Source of the DNA: Prunus persica
Taxonomy: Eukaryota; Streptophyta; Magnoliopsida; Rosales; Rosaceae
Reading direction: 5' to 3'
DNA length: 64,000 nucleotides
Assembly: GCF_000346465.2 (NCBI RefSeq)
Contig: NC_034011.1
Span: 5,325,083-5,389,082 of the forward strand
This document shows, piece by piece, positions 46,300 through 58,770 of the stretch; the stretch's first letter is position 1, and the number at the start of each line of letters is the position of its first letter. Made by a program: the position numbers and the translations under genes. The notes under the pieces are model-generated. The model did not search any database. It was not told the DNA's origin and saw only the letters and a list, made by a program, of their open reading frames with translations.

Positions 46300-47540
46300 T
46301 CCAAGTTCTAAATTAGGTAGATTATTATCCGGGAAAGATGGAACAAAATTTTAAAAAGGCAATAAGGAAAACTGCCTTTTACGACCAACACATTGTTGAC
46401 TATATTAATGAATTTTAATAATAAAACAGATAATTAATTGCAAACAAATTTTTTAGAAGGAATCACCACAATAAATTGGGGAACCAAAAATTAAAACACC
46501 ACCCCATTACACGTTGAAATATAAATAGGGGTATTTTGGCAATAAAAAAATTATAATAAATCAGATATTGAGCTTAATAAGGTAACTTGATGAGTTGGAT
46601 CCTAGTCATGAGTTTTTACTTATAACAATTGGGTATTATTTATAGGAACAAAAAGTGAAGGGTTGCGGATAAGATAAGTTGAATTTGAAAGGTGTAAGCT
46701 AAATTTACTATATTCTTCTTTATAAGCTCCACACTCCATTTTTCTCTGTTTGATCTGTTTTTATTGTTTTTATTATTATTATATTCTCTGCTTGTTCTGG
46801 GAGTTTTTGTTTTTTGTGTTTCAAGCAAATAGAAAAATGGACTCTAAAGTATAGACAACTTTGGATGGATATCACATTGTATTTTATATCTATCTATCAC
46901 ATACTGATATCTATTATTATTATTATTTTGGTTCTTTTCTCTGTTTGATATCTATGGGTGCTCCTCCTAAATTTGGTTGATTTTATTTACCTGTATTTTT
47001 TCTGATTGTTACGTTTGTCTGATATTACTTATACTTAGGACGTGGATTAGTTTTGTTTTGTTGTCAATTTCCATAAGTTTGTGTTAGGGGCATTATTGTT
47101 GCATAGCTTGATAGTCTTCGATTAAAAAAAAAAAAGAGTTTGGTCAAGGTGGGATTTTGATTTCATTGCATGGATGAGCTTTTAGATATGAAGAAAAAGA
47201 CATGGGATGGTATTTATTGTATTTTGAGTCTTTGCTGAAGCTCTTCTACTGGTTTGAAACTTTATATGATAGTTCAACATGAACCGAACAGTTTTACAAG
47301 GAAACTTAGCTGTTGGTTGTTTGTTTGTTCTTTTATACGGCTAGGGAAAAAGAAAACCATGCTTTCTATGTGAAAAATCATACGCTCTTTTCATCTTCTT
47401 CTCATAGAATTTTTCTCTGCTATCTTCTCCACAAATTATTCTCTTCACTCTTCTCCAGGTATCCATCTCTCACTATCTCTCATTCTCTTCACTCTTCTAC
47501 AGGTTTATTATAACTACCCAAGTCAACGCTATTAAAAAGT
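46300..47540. other. AT-rich intergenic DNA, no gene seen
   Basis: Open frames are short and lack domains. Confidence 0.4.
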
Positions 47541-47544
47541 AAAT

Positions 47545-47720
47545 TAGTAAGAGTATCTCCAATAGACTCTCATCCCTCTCATTCCTAGCTACTTTGGCTA
47601 AAAAGAAGGAAAATCCTCCTCCAACGGACTCCCTACTTGACTCTCTATTTTGAAGAACCAACTTTTGACTCTCTACATGTAGAGAGGAGGAGAGAGAATT
47701 TGGCGTTTTATCGGTTTCTT
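47545..47720. mobile_element. Possible MITE with GAGTATCTCCAAT start
   Basis: 'gagtatctccaatagactct' resembles a common plant TIR type (GAGCATCTCCAA). 'ctctctacatgtagagag' forms an internal palindrome. No matching right end was identified. Confidence 0.3.
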
Positions 47721-47782
47721 TGCTTTTATCCTATGTGGAAGTGGAACCATATTTCCAGGAAATCCTTATTCTTTATAATTTA

Positions 47783-47845
47783 AAAGTCTTTAACTTGTTG
47801 TATATGTATATATAATTAATTAATTAATTTTTATAATCGTTTTTG
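47783..47845. repeat. Short dispersed repeat shared with 24678-24735
   Basis: 'aagtctttaacttgttgtat' and 'tataatcgttttt' occur in the same order in both places. This copy has a few extra AATT units. Confidence 0.7.
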
Positions 47846-47908
47846 TAATTTTCCTAGCTCTCCCTTTTCATGAATAAAACTTCAACTTGAAAAAGAAATC
47901 AAATTGAA

Positions 47909-48165
47909 TTTGTTGGAGTAGCTGGTATATTACTGTTGTAATAATTGCCGTTGGAATTAGAACAGTCTTCTTGGGACTGCATACTAAGAGAGTTTTACGT
48001 ATATATATGTATTACTGAACCTTTTGTAATTCTTATGATGAATAAGAGCAAACAACTCTCTTTCAAGTGGACGTAGGCTATATCAAGTAGCTGAACCACT
48101 ATAATTCTGTGTGTCTTTTTCTCCTTATTTCCCTTTATCTATTTCTTCAATTACACTCAACTGAA
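47909..48165 (+). mobile_element. Copia-type LTR relic
   Basis: It begins TGTTGGAGTAGC. Near the 3' side it has 'aagtggacgtaggctatatc' and 'agctgaaccactataattct', the usual end-region wording of plant copia LTRs. No second LTR, PBS or TSD is seen nearby, so it is a solo or truncated LTR. Confidence 0.55.
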
Positions 48166-48825
48166 TTAGACTAAGATCGATCCCTCATTGGCTTACAAAA
48201 GACTTGGACACCAAGTATTTTTAACCGAGCCACCCAAATGTTTGTTGAATTGTCCCGAAAATATTATTTTTTACTTTCTAATATCACTATCAATAGTTTT
48301 TTTTAATTTTAAAAACAGCTCATTTTGGTTATTATTTTGCAGAATATATATATATATATAGTCGTCTGGTTGAGTTGGCTTCGTGTTTCTTTTCTTTAAC
48401 AAATGGGTGGGTGTTCGAGCCTGCTTCCTGCATGTTAGGTCAGTTTTATTTTTCTCTCTTTTTTCCTTTTTGTAGCAACAACCCAAAAAAAAAAAAAACA
48501 AAAAGGGTATAGGGTTTAAATGTTGTACGTTGCCTAAAAATATAGAATAATGTGTATTTTTGCTTTATGTCTCACGTTGAATCTTTTTTTTTTTCCTTCT
48601 TTTGTTAGAGAATTTCAAGGAATAGTAACAAAAGTTGTACTCAAGTATGGCTGTCCAACCAATACGTACTCTCACTATAACAGATTTGTCCCTTTTTTTT
48701 GCTGCAAAAGATTTTTAAAAAACGAAATAAAATAACAAAGACATCTCAACTCACTTGAAAAGAGTAGAGAAACCCAAACTCAAGGCCCAACTATCTCAAA
48801 AGATGAAGAAGCTAAATTCTATATT

Positions 48826-48973
48826 GAGGATGTCACATATGGACTTTTTATGTGGATCTTCATATTAGCTATATGATCATTTCATTAAATTTAAATGAAG
48901 TTCATATTCAGATAAATCATATGACTAATATGAAGGACCACATCTATGACCCATATATTGCACCCTCACCATA
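48826..48973. mobile_element. Fully palindromic MITE, about 148 bp
   Basis: The left arm (gaggatgtcacatatggac, then 'atgtggatcttcatattagc') is mirrored by the right arm ('taatatgaaggaccacat', then 'gacccatatattgcaccctc'). The whole element would fold into one hairpin. Confidence 0.75.
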
Positions 48974-49459
48974 GAAAGACTCAAATGAAGAAAGCCTTCC
49001 GGATTAGGCCTGCTTACTAGGTACGCGCCACGTGGGGCGCTCCAATAGTGCACTTGTCACTAGCCTCTTTTCTCTCTCTCTCTTTTTTTTGTTGAAAATT
49101 TTAATTTTTTTTTAATGTTAAGTTACAAGTTACCCTAACCTTTTGTTTATGTTTATAAGTATAATGTTTCTTTTTGGAAAAGTGAATATATGCCCTTTGT
49201 TTTACTTGAAGCAAAAGAAAAGTAATTTTATTTATTTATTTCTCGCATTCTAGGATCCAAGCCCAAACATATCTTATAAATGAATCAATTTACAAGAGCA
49301 CGACCCTAAATCCTAACTCTAAATATACTTGTGCTTCTTGGAGCCTTTTTTTTTTTTTTTGAAATCTCCTGGATCCTTTCTGTTCATCCACTCAGAAAGA
49401 GAGAATTTTAACTTTGTTAATGGCAACGAAAAATTTCATGTTTGGACTACTTGGAACGG

Positions 49460-49555
49460 CCTTATTTAAGTTTATATGTAACTATATCTCTACATATAGA
49501 GAAATAGCTTTATTTAAGTTTATATGTAACTTTATCTCTATATAGAGAAATAACT
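49460..49555. repeat. Tandem duplication of about 48 bp
   Basis: Two copies of 'ttatttaagtttatatgtaa' followed by 'atctcta-atagagaaata'. Confidence 0.8.
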
Positions 49556-49857
49556 TCAGTAATCAGAGAGATTAATGAAAAGATGGAAGAGATATGAGAC
49601 ACGTGGAGGTGAGTAGTTTGATCTTTAATTAGTAATCTTTTTTTTTTTACCTTAATATTGGCTTTGATGCTTTGACTTTGCTGAATATATGTCAATATAG
49701 CTATCAAGAATTCGAAACACTTGTTGGTGAAGACATGGACATCTTCCTCGCAAACTACGTCGAGTGGAGGAACTATTTCAAGTACTTGTAGTGTCTCAAA
49801 TACCGGCCCACTTAATTAGCTTCTTTCATAACCAATGAATTATAGAATACCAGTTCC

Positions 49858-49988
49858 GATCTCTTGGATTACAGGAGTCTAAGAGATTTGTGGTCACTCA
49901 CCGTTGGATATAAATTCAACGGTTCACTCACTCTTGCACTCCTTTTAAGAAACTTTTTACATTCAACGGTAGGTGACCACAGTCTCTT
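49858..49988. mobile_element. Hairpin MITE with ATCTCTTG ends, copy 2
   Basis: Homologous to 21581-21727, with 'gtggtcactcaccgttgga' facing 'ttcaacggtaggtgaccaca' and the same small terminal hairpin, which has one mismatch. Confidence 0.75.
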
Positions 49989-50267
49989 GTGCTAAAATAT
50001 GAAAACTATGAGAGAATATTTGTTTGTGGGAATTTTCTGTGTATTCTTCTCCTTGTAGGAGGTCATATTTATAATACAACGAAACCTGAATGGGCAAGTA
50101 AATAATAAATTCCTAAATCTATTTACAGTAGGAAATCAGGAATTAAAGTAAATCAATTACAATTATAATAGGAATTCTTGGTGTGTAAGGAAAGTAAGTC
50201 AATATCCACAAGTCACGCCAACATCTTGGACCATCGGGGATGCAATAAAGAAAAGTAAGAACTAGAC

Positions 50268-51984
50268 TGTTGAGCCCAAAAATTCAGGGTTGGGCCCAAA
50301 AAAATTCTCGGCCCAACGCAATGCCTTATTAAGAAAAGACCCGATTTGAAGCACGCGAAAGTTCGTCATTCACGCTTGCACGAGCCACGACCATGTGTCA
50401 TGCCAAATAAATATGCAATCTGTCACGCTAAGAATCGAAATAAGCCTATAAAAGACACTGACTCTACAAGCTCATGCTAATTATCCCGTCAAGCATCATA
50501 TCCCTTTTTAAAGGATACGAAATTCAAGCACGCCAAGCGACATGCAATACCAAGCGAAAAATCATTATTATTACACCTAGCCACGCTACAAGCTTAAGTG
50601 GGCCCAAGCCACGCAAACACCCGGGGCTTACTTGAGTGGGTTGTGGTATGGATGGTAACGAGCTTTCATGAGGCCCATTGATGAGCCGAGAAATGGGAGT
50701 TTTGGGCTGCTTGGGAGCCCCAAAGCTCAAGCCCATTTCTTGAGCCCAAATATGTGGGTAAACATAAAAGAGAGAAATAGTCCAATACTTTAGGAAAAAT
50801 TAGCTCATCATCTCAATAAAAATGGTCCATCACTTAGGAGGTTGGTCCATTCCCTTAAATACACTAACCCATCACCTTAGGAAGGCCCAAATAGCCCAAG
50901 TGGTTTAGAAAATATCCAAAAAATCCCCAGCACATGGTTTGAAATGAAACCAAGATAGAAAACCAGGAGATGTTTGTAGGCTCAGGTAGCTGGGAGACTC
51001 CAGCACATGGCCAAAGACAAACCCAATGCAAGCCATCAGGAAAACCAAGGGATGTTTAAGCAAAACACCATTCAAACCAGCATACATACCCATTTCTTTC
51101 TCCCCACCAAATCTGGCCATGAAATAGGGGAGGAAAGGAGGAGAAATGACAGCCAAAAACAAGAAATCACCACTGATAAGCCTAGAGCTCCCAAACTCTG
51201 TTTTTGGTGAGATTGGGCAGAGGAGAATTTCACAAAATGGGATGGATCGAAGGAAGAGAAGAGAAATGAAAGGTGGGACTTGGAAAAATTAGAAAGAACC
51301 CATTAGGGTTTCTTGGAATGAGGAGCTTCCAACGACTATAAAAGGAGGTACCTCCTACCCATTAAACTCAACTAGAGCATTCAAGCAAGCTTATTCTCTA
51401 ACTGCTAACATCAAGCCCAAGTGCCTCACCTTCTATCTCCTTCTTCTTTATCCTAAGCAACACACATCTGGGGAGCAAGATTTATCTATCCTCCCTGAAG
51501 CCTCTACAATTTTGAGCCATATTCATCCATCTCCTCCCATTTTCTCTTTTGTTAAAACATTCCAGAGATTGACAAACTTTTCGTCAAACTGTCGGAAACT
51601 ACTTAACACACATCATACCCCCATCTCTCTCCCTCTTCAACAAACCCTCTTAGAATCCATTCCCCTTGTCTTAAAACCCCTGTTTCTCATAGGAATTCAC
51701 AGCCCTCTCTTTGTTTATGCTAAATTCATGATTGTTTTGCTCCCATGCCACAAGCCTCTCATGCCAAGCTAAGATTCTACCTGCAAGCACTAAGAATTTA
51801 TCTGTAAGCAGCCATTATTTTTGTTGGTGAAGGTAACCAAGATGTTTCCTAAGGCTTCACTACCCTTTCGAAGCATTCTTGGGGCCTGATTTTTGAACTC
51901 AGGCACATGGGGTAATTTCACTTGTTTCTCTTTTCGGCAGCCCAAGCCCATTCGTCAGGCTGCTGGAATAAAAAGACCCCTACA
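50268..51984 (+). mobile_element. Solo LTR, about 1.7 kb, perfect 5-bp TSD
   Basis: It begins TGTTGAGCCCAAAAATTCAG and ends ACCCCTACA. TAGAC lies directly outside both ends (50263-50267 and 51985-51989). A TATA box (CTATAAAAGG, about 51337-51346) marks the LTR promoter. The LTR at 52886-54509 is the same family, inverted. The high GGGCC/TTGGGC content and AT-poor wording contrast with its surroundings. Confidence 0.9.
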
Positions 51985-51989
51985 TAGAC

Positions 51990-52885
51990 CTTAGACTTAG
52001 AATAACTTTTTAGAGTATAAAAGAAAAAGAAAAAAAAATTAGAGTATAATGATTGTCTTTTTATTTTTATTTTTGTTCTAATTCTAATTTTCCTTATTGG
52101 CTTGCTTTGCTATGCTTGGACACCAAATCTTTATTGGTGTGGTCTGTGGTGTATCTATAACTTCCATGGGGAATGCTAGCAACCTTTTCTCTAACCTTCT
52201 TTTTAGGGCATTTCTCTTTTTCTCATGACATGTGTCATTATCCTTACATTTAAAATGATGTAATTAATGCATCATACAAACTATCTTTTGTTTTCCAAAT
52301 TTACCCTCATTATATGTATTGACTTTCATGTTTCTTTCAACTTATCCAAAAAAAAAAAAATTCTTAATAACTTCCTTACCACTTTATTAAAAAAAATAAA
52401 TTAAATAAGACAAATCCTCATTTTTTTTGCTGTTTACTTGGTTGTGGTCTTTTTCAAAATTGTTGTGTGCATCAAAATTATGGGCTTTATTACTCTCTTT
52501 TTTTTCTGGAAAAAAAAATTATATTTTCTTTCATGTTTTCTTTTTATTAAATAAGGTGATAAGAAAGTTATTAAATTTTATTTCTTAAAAAATAAGAAAA
52601 CAAACATGGACTTGTTGTATTAATTAGAAATTCCCAAGGAACTGCATTAATTAGAAATTTGCTTGAAGATATATAATTATATTTTACATTATTTGAAGCC
52701 AAACGAAGCATTAGTTTGATTTTTATGTATATTTGATTTGGTTCAAAAGAAGCAATTGTGGATCGTATATTTGAGCTCTGTTTGAGATTGCTTTGTTGGC
52801 CAAAAAACTCATCTCTTTAAAGTTAAGCAGTTTAAGGTGTTTGGTAAAAATAAAATATTCCAATTATTTTAAAAGCAGCGGCCTT
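51990..52885. other. AT-rich spacer between two inverted LTRs
   Basis: No gene or repeat structure was recognised. Confidence 0.5.
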
Positions 52886-54509
52886 TGTAGGGGCTTTTTT
52901 CTTCTGGCAGCTACAAATGGGCTGGGCCGCTGTAAGAAGTAAACTGAAGAAAATATCCCCTGTGTTTGAGTTCAAAGATCAAACCCCAAAATGCTTCGAA
53001 AGGATGGCAAAACCTTAGGAAACACCTTGGTTACCTTCACCAACCGAAAATAATGGCTACTTACAGATGATTTCTTAATGCTTAAATTTTCTGGCTTGCC
53101 ATGAGAGGTTTGTGGCATGGGAGCAAAGTTGTCATGAGTTTAGCACTAAAGAGAAAATTAAGTGTTCCTAGGGGAAAGATGGGGTATTAAGGTAGGAGAG
53201 AAAGGGTTTTGCAGAGAGGTTTGGTTGAGAATGAGGGAAAGAGAGAAAATGGTGGCTTGAGTGCCTTTTCTGGCAGCTTGATAGAGACTCTGTCAAGTGT
53301 TAGAACAGCTTGCCAAGAGGGTAAACTAAGGGAAAAGGATGGGCTGAGCACGAAATTGCTGGGTTTTAGGAGTAAAAGAGGAAGCTTGCTCTCTGATTGT
53401 GGATGATGTTTGTTGGGTAGAAGAGGCCCTATTTATAGCCTATGGAAGCCATTTTTTCCAAGTAACTCTAATGGCTTCCGTCCCATTTTGCCAAGTCTTT
53501 CCCTTCTTTTCTCCTCTCCTCCCTTGACTTTTCCCATCTTGGTGAAATTTCCTCAATCTATTTGCACAAAATCAGTGATTTTTGGGAGCTCAAGACCCTT
53601 TCCCACAGCTAGTAGGAGACTCTCATTCTCAACTATTTCTCTTTTTCTTTCCTTTGTCCTTCCATGGCTAGATCTGATCAAGGAAAGCAAATGGATATAC
53701 ATGCTGGTTCGAAGGGTGCCTTTCCTCTTGACAGCTTGCGCCCTAATATCCCTTGGTTCTTCGAATGTTTTGTGCTTGGAACTTGTTCCTTCCCATGTGC
53801 TGGAGCAACTCTGCATATGTGGACATCTTGCTCCCCTCGTGGCTTCTGTTTTTTTAGCAAGGGGCTGAGGCTTTTGCAGGTCTTTATCTTTGTTACATGG
53901 GCCTTCTATGATAATGGGTTGATTTATCAAATAAATGGGCCAACCTCACCAAGTGTTGGCCTATTGTGTTAAGGTGTTGGGCTAATTTTGGTTAAGCTAA
54001 TGGGCTATTTTGGCTAAGGTAATGGACTATTTTCTCCTTTATGCTCACCCACATGTTTGGGCCTAAGAAATAGGCTTGAGTTTCGAGGCTCCTAAGCAAC
54101 CCAGAACCTCCATTTCTTGGCCCATCAATGGGCCTCATGACAACTTATTACCATCAATATCACAACCCACTCAAGCAAGCCCCGGGCATTTGCATAGCTT
54201 GGGCCCACTTAAGCTTGTAGCGTGGTTGGTTGTGAAATAATAATTTCCCGCTTGGCATGGCATGTCGCTTGGCATGTTTTTTAGTTATGATGCTTCATGG
54301 GATAATTAGCATGGGTTTATAGCGCCAGTGCTTATTTTGACTCTTAGCATGACAGATTGCATATTTATTTGGCATGGCATGTGGATCATGACTCGTGCGA
54401 GCGTGAATGACGAACTTTTGCGTATTCCAAATCGGGTCTTTTCTTAATAAGGCATTGCGTTGGGCTGAGAATTTCTTTGGGCCTAACCCTGAATTTTTGG
54501 GCCTCAACA
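52886..54509 (-). mobile_element. 3' LTR of a minus-strand gypsy-like element, same family as the solo LTR
   Basis: Read on the minus strand it starts TGTTGAGGCCCAAAAATTCAG (ending at 54509) and finishes GCCCCTACA (at 52886). Outside its 5' edge the minus strand reads 'aattaagggggctaa', a polypurine tract, so the internal region lies to the right and this is a 3' LTR. A minus-strand TATA (GGCTATAAATAGGG) lies at about 53429-53442. Confidence 0.75.
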
Positions 54510-57408
54510 TTAGCCCCCTTAATTATTAGGGCCATGGATAAGTTCTGGAATGGGCCGAATAATTAAACCCGACCCAAAAATAAATTTCATAAGCTCCTTT
54601 GTGGTTTCCCAGATACCAGCTTCCTCTTTCTTCTTTTTTCATTTAATATTTCCTTCTTCTTTACGCGCAACAGAGTAACCTTCTCCTCATCACCTTCATC
54701 TTCTTTTTCCTTTTCTTCCTCCAACAAACTCAGAGCGAGAGAGAGTGAGATTGAGAAGAGCCTTCCATCTTCAGCCACTTAGAAGGGAGCTCGAGCTGAA
54801 CCCGACTCCGTCATCCCCCGCATGAAGAAACCCACTCGTTATTGCTGGATGAGATTGTCTCTGTGCATACTTTTCTTGCAACATTCGAAATTCCTTCTTT
54901 CTTGGTGCATCTGAGGTTATCATTTGAGGGGATTAACAAGGTATGCCTTTTTTTTCTTGCATCTATTGAGGGGTTTGTTGGGTTCTTCATGCCCATGGGT
55001 TGTGCTCTTTGTTTTGGCAGCCAAGCACCCACTCCTTTTGACCCATCCATCTTTTGTCGGAGTAATCGTTAGCAAGGAAGGGTTTGCGTTAGTTTTTGGG
55101 GGTTATCCCCTTTTTGATTTCTTTCTTTTTGGCAAGCTGCTGGAAGAGTGCGGACTGTGTGAGGAGAAATTGTTGGTATGGATTGCATCCTTTTCTTTTC
55201 TCCATTTTTCTTCCCGTTTTTTATCATGTGGTGGCCCTTTTTTGAGCTGGTGAAAAGGTTGAACTTTGCATGATGCATTTTTTCTATGTAGGTGTATACG
55301 TCTATGGCATAGGCAGGGGAAGGTGTCGGAAGCCTGCGTCGTATTCCCTGCTGTTGGAAGCTTTGAGCGCATCTTCATAACTTGAGCATTTAGACTTCCA
55401 TCTTGTTCTCTTGGTAAGTAGCTCTGCTTGTTTGCTGGAATCTCAAATCCTTCTTTTTAACTTTGTAGGAATAGATTTGAACTGCTATCTTGGCCTAAGC
55501 TTGTTTTTCTTGTGAACACATGCTTGATTAAATCTGGAATTTTCTCCCATCTTGTGGAAATAGAAATTGACAAAATGCACGCTCTGCAATGCTTGAATCC
55601 TTTTGCATTTTGAGGGAGAAGTTGCTTGTCATGGGAATTGCTTGAGAATTTTGCTTGCCATGGATAAATTTTATACTGCTTTGATATTTGCTTAAGCGTT
55701 TTCTTTGGCGTGAGCTTGAATTGCCATGCTTGGCGTATATTTTGCGTGTGTTACGTTCTTGACCACCTTTCTAATTGTCATTGAACTATATACATCACTA
55801 GCGTATGCTTGTAACCGTATGATTAATACATAGGATTAGAGGCTGTTGAAAGCTTGAGGAAAGCACCATTGGTTTATTTTTACGAGCTTAGAGCTTGGAC
55901 ATGGATAACTATTTATGTTTTGGCTTTATAGGGATAGATATAAACATATGTATGGGTCTGCAAGAATGTCGTGTAACTCATAGGAATTTTTTTGTTTTTG
56001 TGAAAAAGGTTACTAGAAGGTAAGTGGTGTTCAGTTTGTAACACTTGCTTTGTGGAAAAAAAAAAAAGGTATGCTGGAATGATTGATTGAGCATGGAATG
56101 GGAACTTTGCTTGTCATGAGCTCGAATAATAGAATGCATGATGCTTCAAAAAAAAAAATTTGTTTATGCATTTTGCTTGGCATGAGATAGCTTGCTTTGC
56201 TTGGCATGTGAAGTTTATATTGCTTGCATGCTAGTGTGGAGATTGTTTGGCTTTAACATAGAGGACTTACTTTGTACGTTGCCCTTTTGCAGCATATTCT
56301 TTGTTGGCAATTCTTGGAGAGATTCAAGCACTAAGTCACAATGACCTTCGTGATGAGTGATGGCCTATTTCCCCTTGCACAATGGGTTGAAGAAGGGACG
56401 ACTCCCTTCATAGCTTAGAAACACTTGCCAAGAATTGATCATATGCACTGAGTAAGCTTTGGAAGCTACTCTCATTTCTAGGTGTTGTATAGAGAAAATG
56501 CATGTTTCTGGCGGCCACTTGATTTTTTTTCAATACCCTTGCAACATCACTAAGGGCTGGCCAGAGTGGTTCAATCACGAGTTGACAGACCCAACTACCA
56601 AAGATGTTTTGCGGATGATTGAAGGTTGCAAAGGAAACATCATTTTTGACCTTACAACAGCGTGCTGGAAGGGCTTGAGCATGTGTCCTATTAGGACCTT
56701 GCGTGGACTTCCCGCTGGATACTTAAAAGAAGTTATAGCACACATTGTTTTTAGAGCACGAGCTGCTTGTAGCATAAAGATGCATCCCGAGTCCCCTTTA
56801 AACAAGAGTTGTTGTTAATGCGTTGAGCCTTAAGGAACATAAATTGGAGAGCCAGTGCCGTAAGCTACGAGACCTTCTCCTTGACAAATGAGCCACTGAT
56901 AATGGCGCTTGGTGCGTGGTGGAAACATCGAAAGGATCATCTCTCTGTGCTTCTTCACCTCTGTTTTAGTCACGCACCGTGATCTAGTTGAGGTACCCGA
57001 TTCTCCTTCTTCGCACCGTAATATATATAATTTTTTTTTAGCAAGGCCATATCTTCCAGCACCATCATTCTCTAACATCTGTCCTTATTTCGCTTTGCAG
57101 GTCGTATTTCTTTGTTGTGGGGGGCTGGCTGGCTCAGTGCATAGTAGCTTTTCCTTTCGAAACCACATGGTGTATTGATCTATAGCACAGTTGACTGCAT
57201 TTGGGCTTGAGTTGTACCCTTGTTTTCTTTTGAGAGCTTAAAGCTCATGTTGCTGGAAACTTGAAACATAGCATTGTTGCATACTTTATGTCAAAACTTT
57301 TGATGTAGAATGCTTGAGATATTAAGCTTCAGCCTGTTTTGTACGCTTTGTTTGGTTGGAAATAATGAAATGCATGAATTGTTGAGGTTTAGAATGCATT
57401 GAGATAAT
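54510..57408 (-). mobile_element. Internal region of the LTR element, with antisense (+) coding remnant
   Basis: Following the polypurine tract, this 2.9 kb shows no gag-pol motif on the minus strand. The plus strand looks exon-like in places: a pyrimidine-rich leader, then 'LLDEIVSVHTFLATFEIPSF' near 54842, and a longer piece at 56459-56818. The layout fits an extra antisense ORF next to the 3' LTR, as known in Tat-lineage gypsy elements. The region is cut short at 57409 by the CACTA element. Confidence 0.4.
56459..56818 (+). pseudogene. Possible plant-mobile-domain-like fragment
   Basis: The frame is open for 119 codons. 'KGWPEWFNHELTDPTTKDVL' resembles the 'W-P-x-W-x-x-x-x-x-x-D-P' start of the plant mobile domain, an aminotransferase-like domain found in host MAIN/MAIL proteins and in transposons. 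The rest is not clearly recognisable. It is antisense to the LTR element in which it lies. Confidence 0.35.
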
Positions 57409-57420
57409 CACTACTACAAA

Positions 57421-58690
57421 AAAGCAAAAAGACGACGGTAAATCACCGTCGTGTATTTGGTTTTTCAATGGTCGTGGAATCCACCGTCATCTTTTCCCTC
57501 ATAAACCACGACGCTAAATAACCGTCGTTGTTAAACAATACAACGTCATCAAAAAATACAAAACGACGTCTTTGTACTGCAAAAAGATCTAAAAAAAGCA
57601 ATCGATGATGATAATAGACGACCAATTCTCTAAAAAGACCGTCGTTAAAAAGGGAAAATATGACACATATTAAGAGAACAAGGCCGCAAGATAGACATAC
57701 AACGACGACAATAAAAATACGCCGACGTTAAATATAATTTTCACGACAATAAAAAATATGACGTCTTTAAATACATTAGAAGACGACGTTATTGATACCT
57801 ACTACGTCGCACATATAAACACAACCGTCGTACAATTAATTTTCCACTTCGATTTTTTGATAAAAGATGACGTGGAAATAGTTGTCAGTGTCATTATTTA
57901 CGACGTATGTGTTTCTATAGTAGACGTTGAAAAACTAAACAACGTCAGTTACAAATATATGAGAGTCGTATTAAAAAATTTATACGTCCTATTTTCAGAA
58001 ACAAACAACGACCATAAATATTAGACGTTGTTAAATACAACAACGTCGGAAAACAATAAAAACAGACGTGTTTAGTCTGCTAAAGTTCTACAACGTCTCT
58101 TATTTACAAAAAACCGTCGTGAAATAAATTTTCCACTTCGATTTTATCTAAAAAAGATGACGTGGAAATAGTTGTCAGTGTCATTATTTACGACGTATAC
58201 ATTTATATAGTCGACGTTGTATTTATATGTATTCATTACTCACGACGCACTTAATAATATAGACGACGTTGAACGTCTAAACAACGTCGGTTCCAAATAA
58301 ATGAGAGCCGTATTACAGAACATATAGACGGCGTAGATTATGATGGGAGCCGTATTACAAATAACGTCGTTTAATTGTTATTAGACGGCGGTTATAATGA
58401 ATTTCCGTCGGAATTAATTTCGTTCCTCTTCGTTTATAAAAGAACTTGCGACGTGGAAAATGTATGATGACGTCGTATTTTTTAACGTTCAGATTACATA
58501 TCTCGTTTTTTAGACGTCGGTATTATGGGATTGGAGTCGTGTTATTTTGAATTACATGGCGGTTCTTTATCCTTCACCGACGTGATATCCTGAATAATTG
58601 CTTCACAATAGCGTCGTGGTTCTTCATTGTTACGTTGCTTTAAGACGTCGGTAAATATGCTGAATAACTGATTCACAATAACGTCGTGTT
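57421..58690. repeat. CACTA left subterminal repeat array
   Basis: Dozens of ACGACG/CGTCGT/GACGTC-type motifs in both orientations, spaced about 15-40 bp apart. In CACTA elements such motifs bind the TNPA-type protein. Two long blocks (around 57838-57905 and 58130-58195) are near-identical direct repeats ('gatgacgtggaaatagttgt'). Confidence 0.85.
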
Positions 58691-58770
58691 TTATTTGAAC
58701 GTAGAAAGTGAAGAAATCACATTACAATATATTACAAAATTAATGTCATACACTGCCAATTACATAAGCA

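Noticed and set aside
53410..53972. Overlapping open frames of 60-150 codons on both strands
   Set aside because: They lie inside the minus-strand LTR, match nothing recognisable and overlap each other on both strands.
57758..58024. 88-codon open frame in the CACTA left end
   Set aside because: It runs through subterminal repeat motifs and is an artefact of their spacing.
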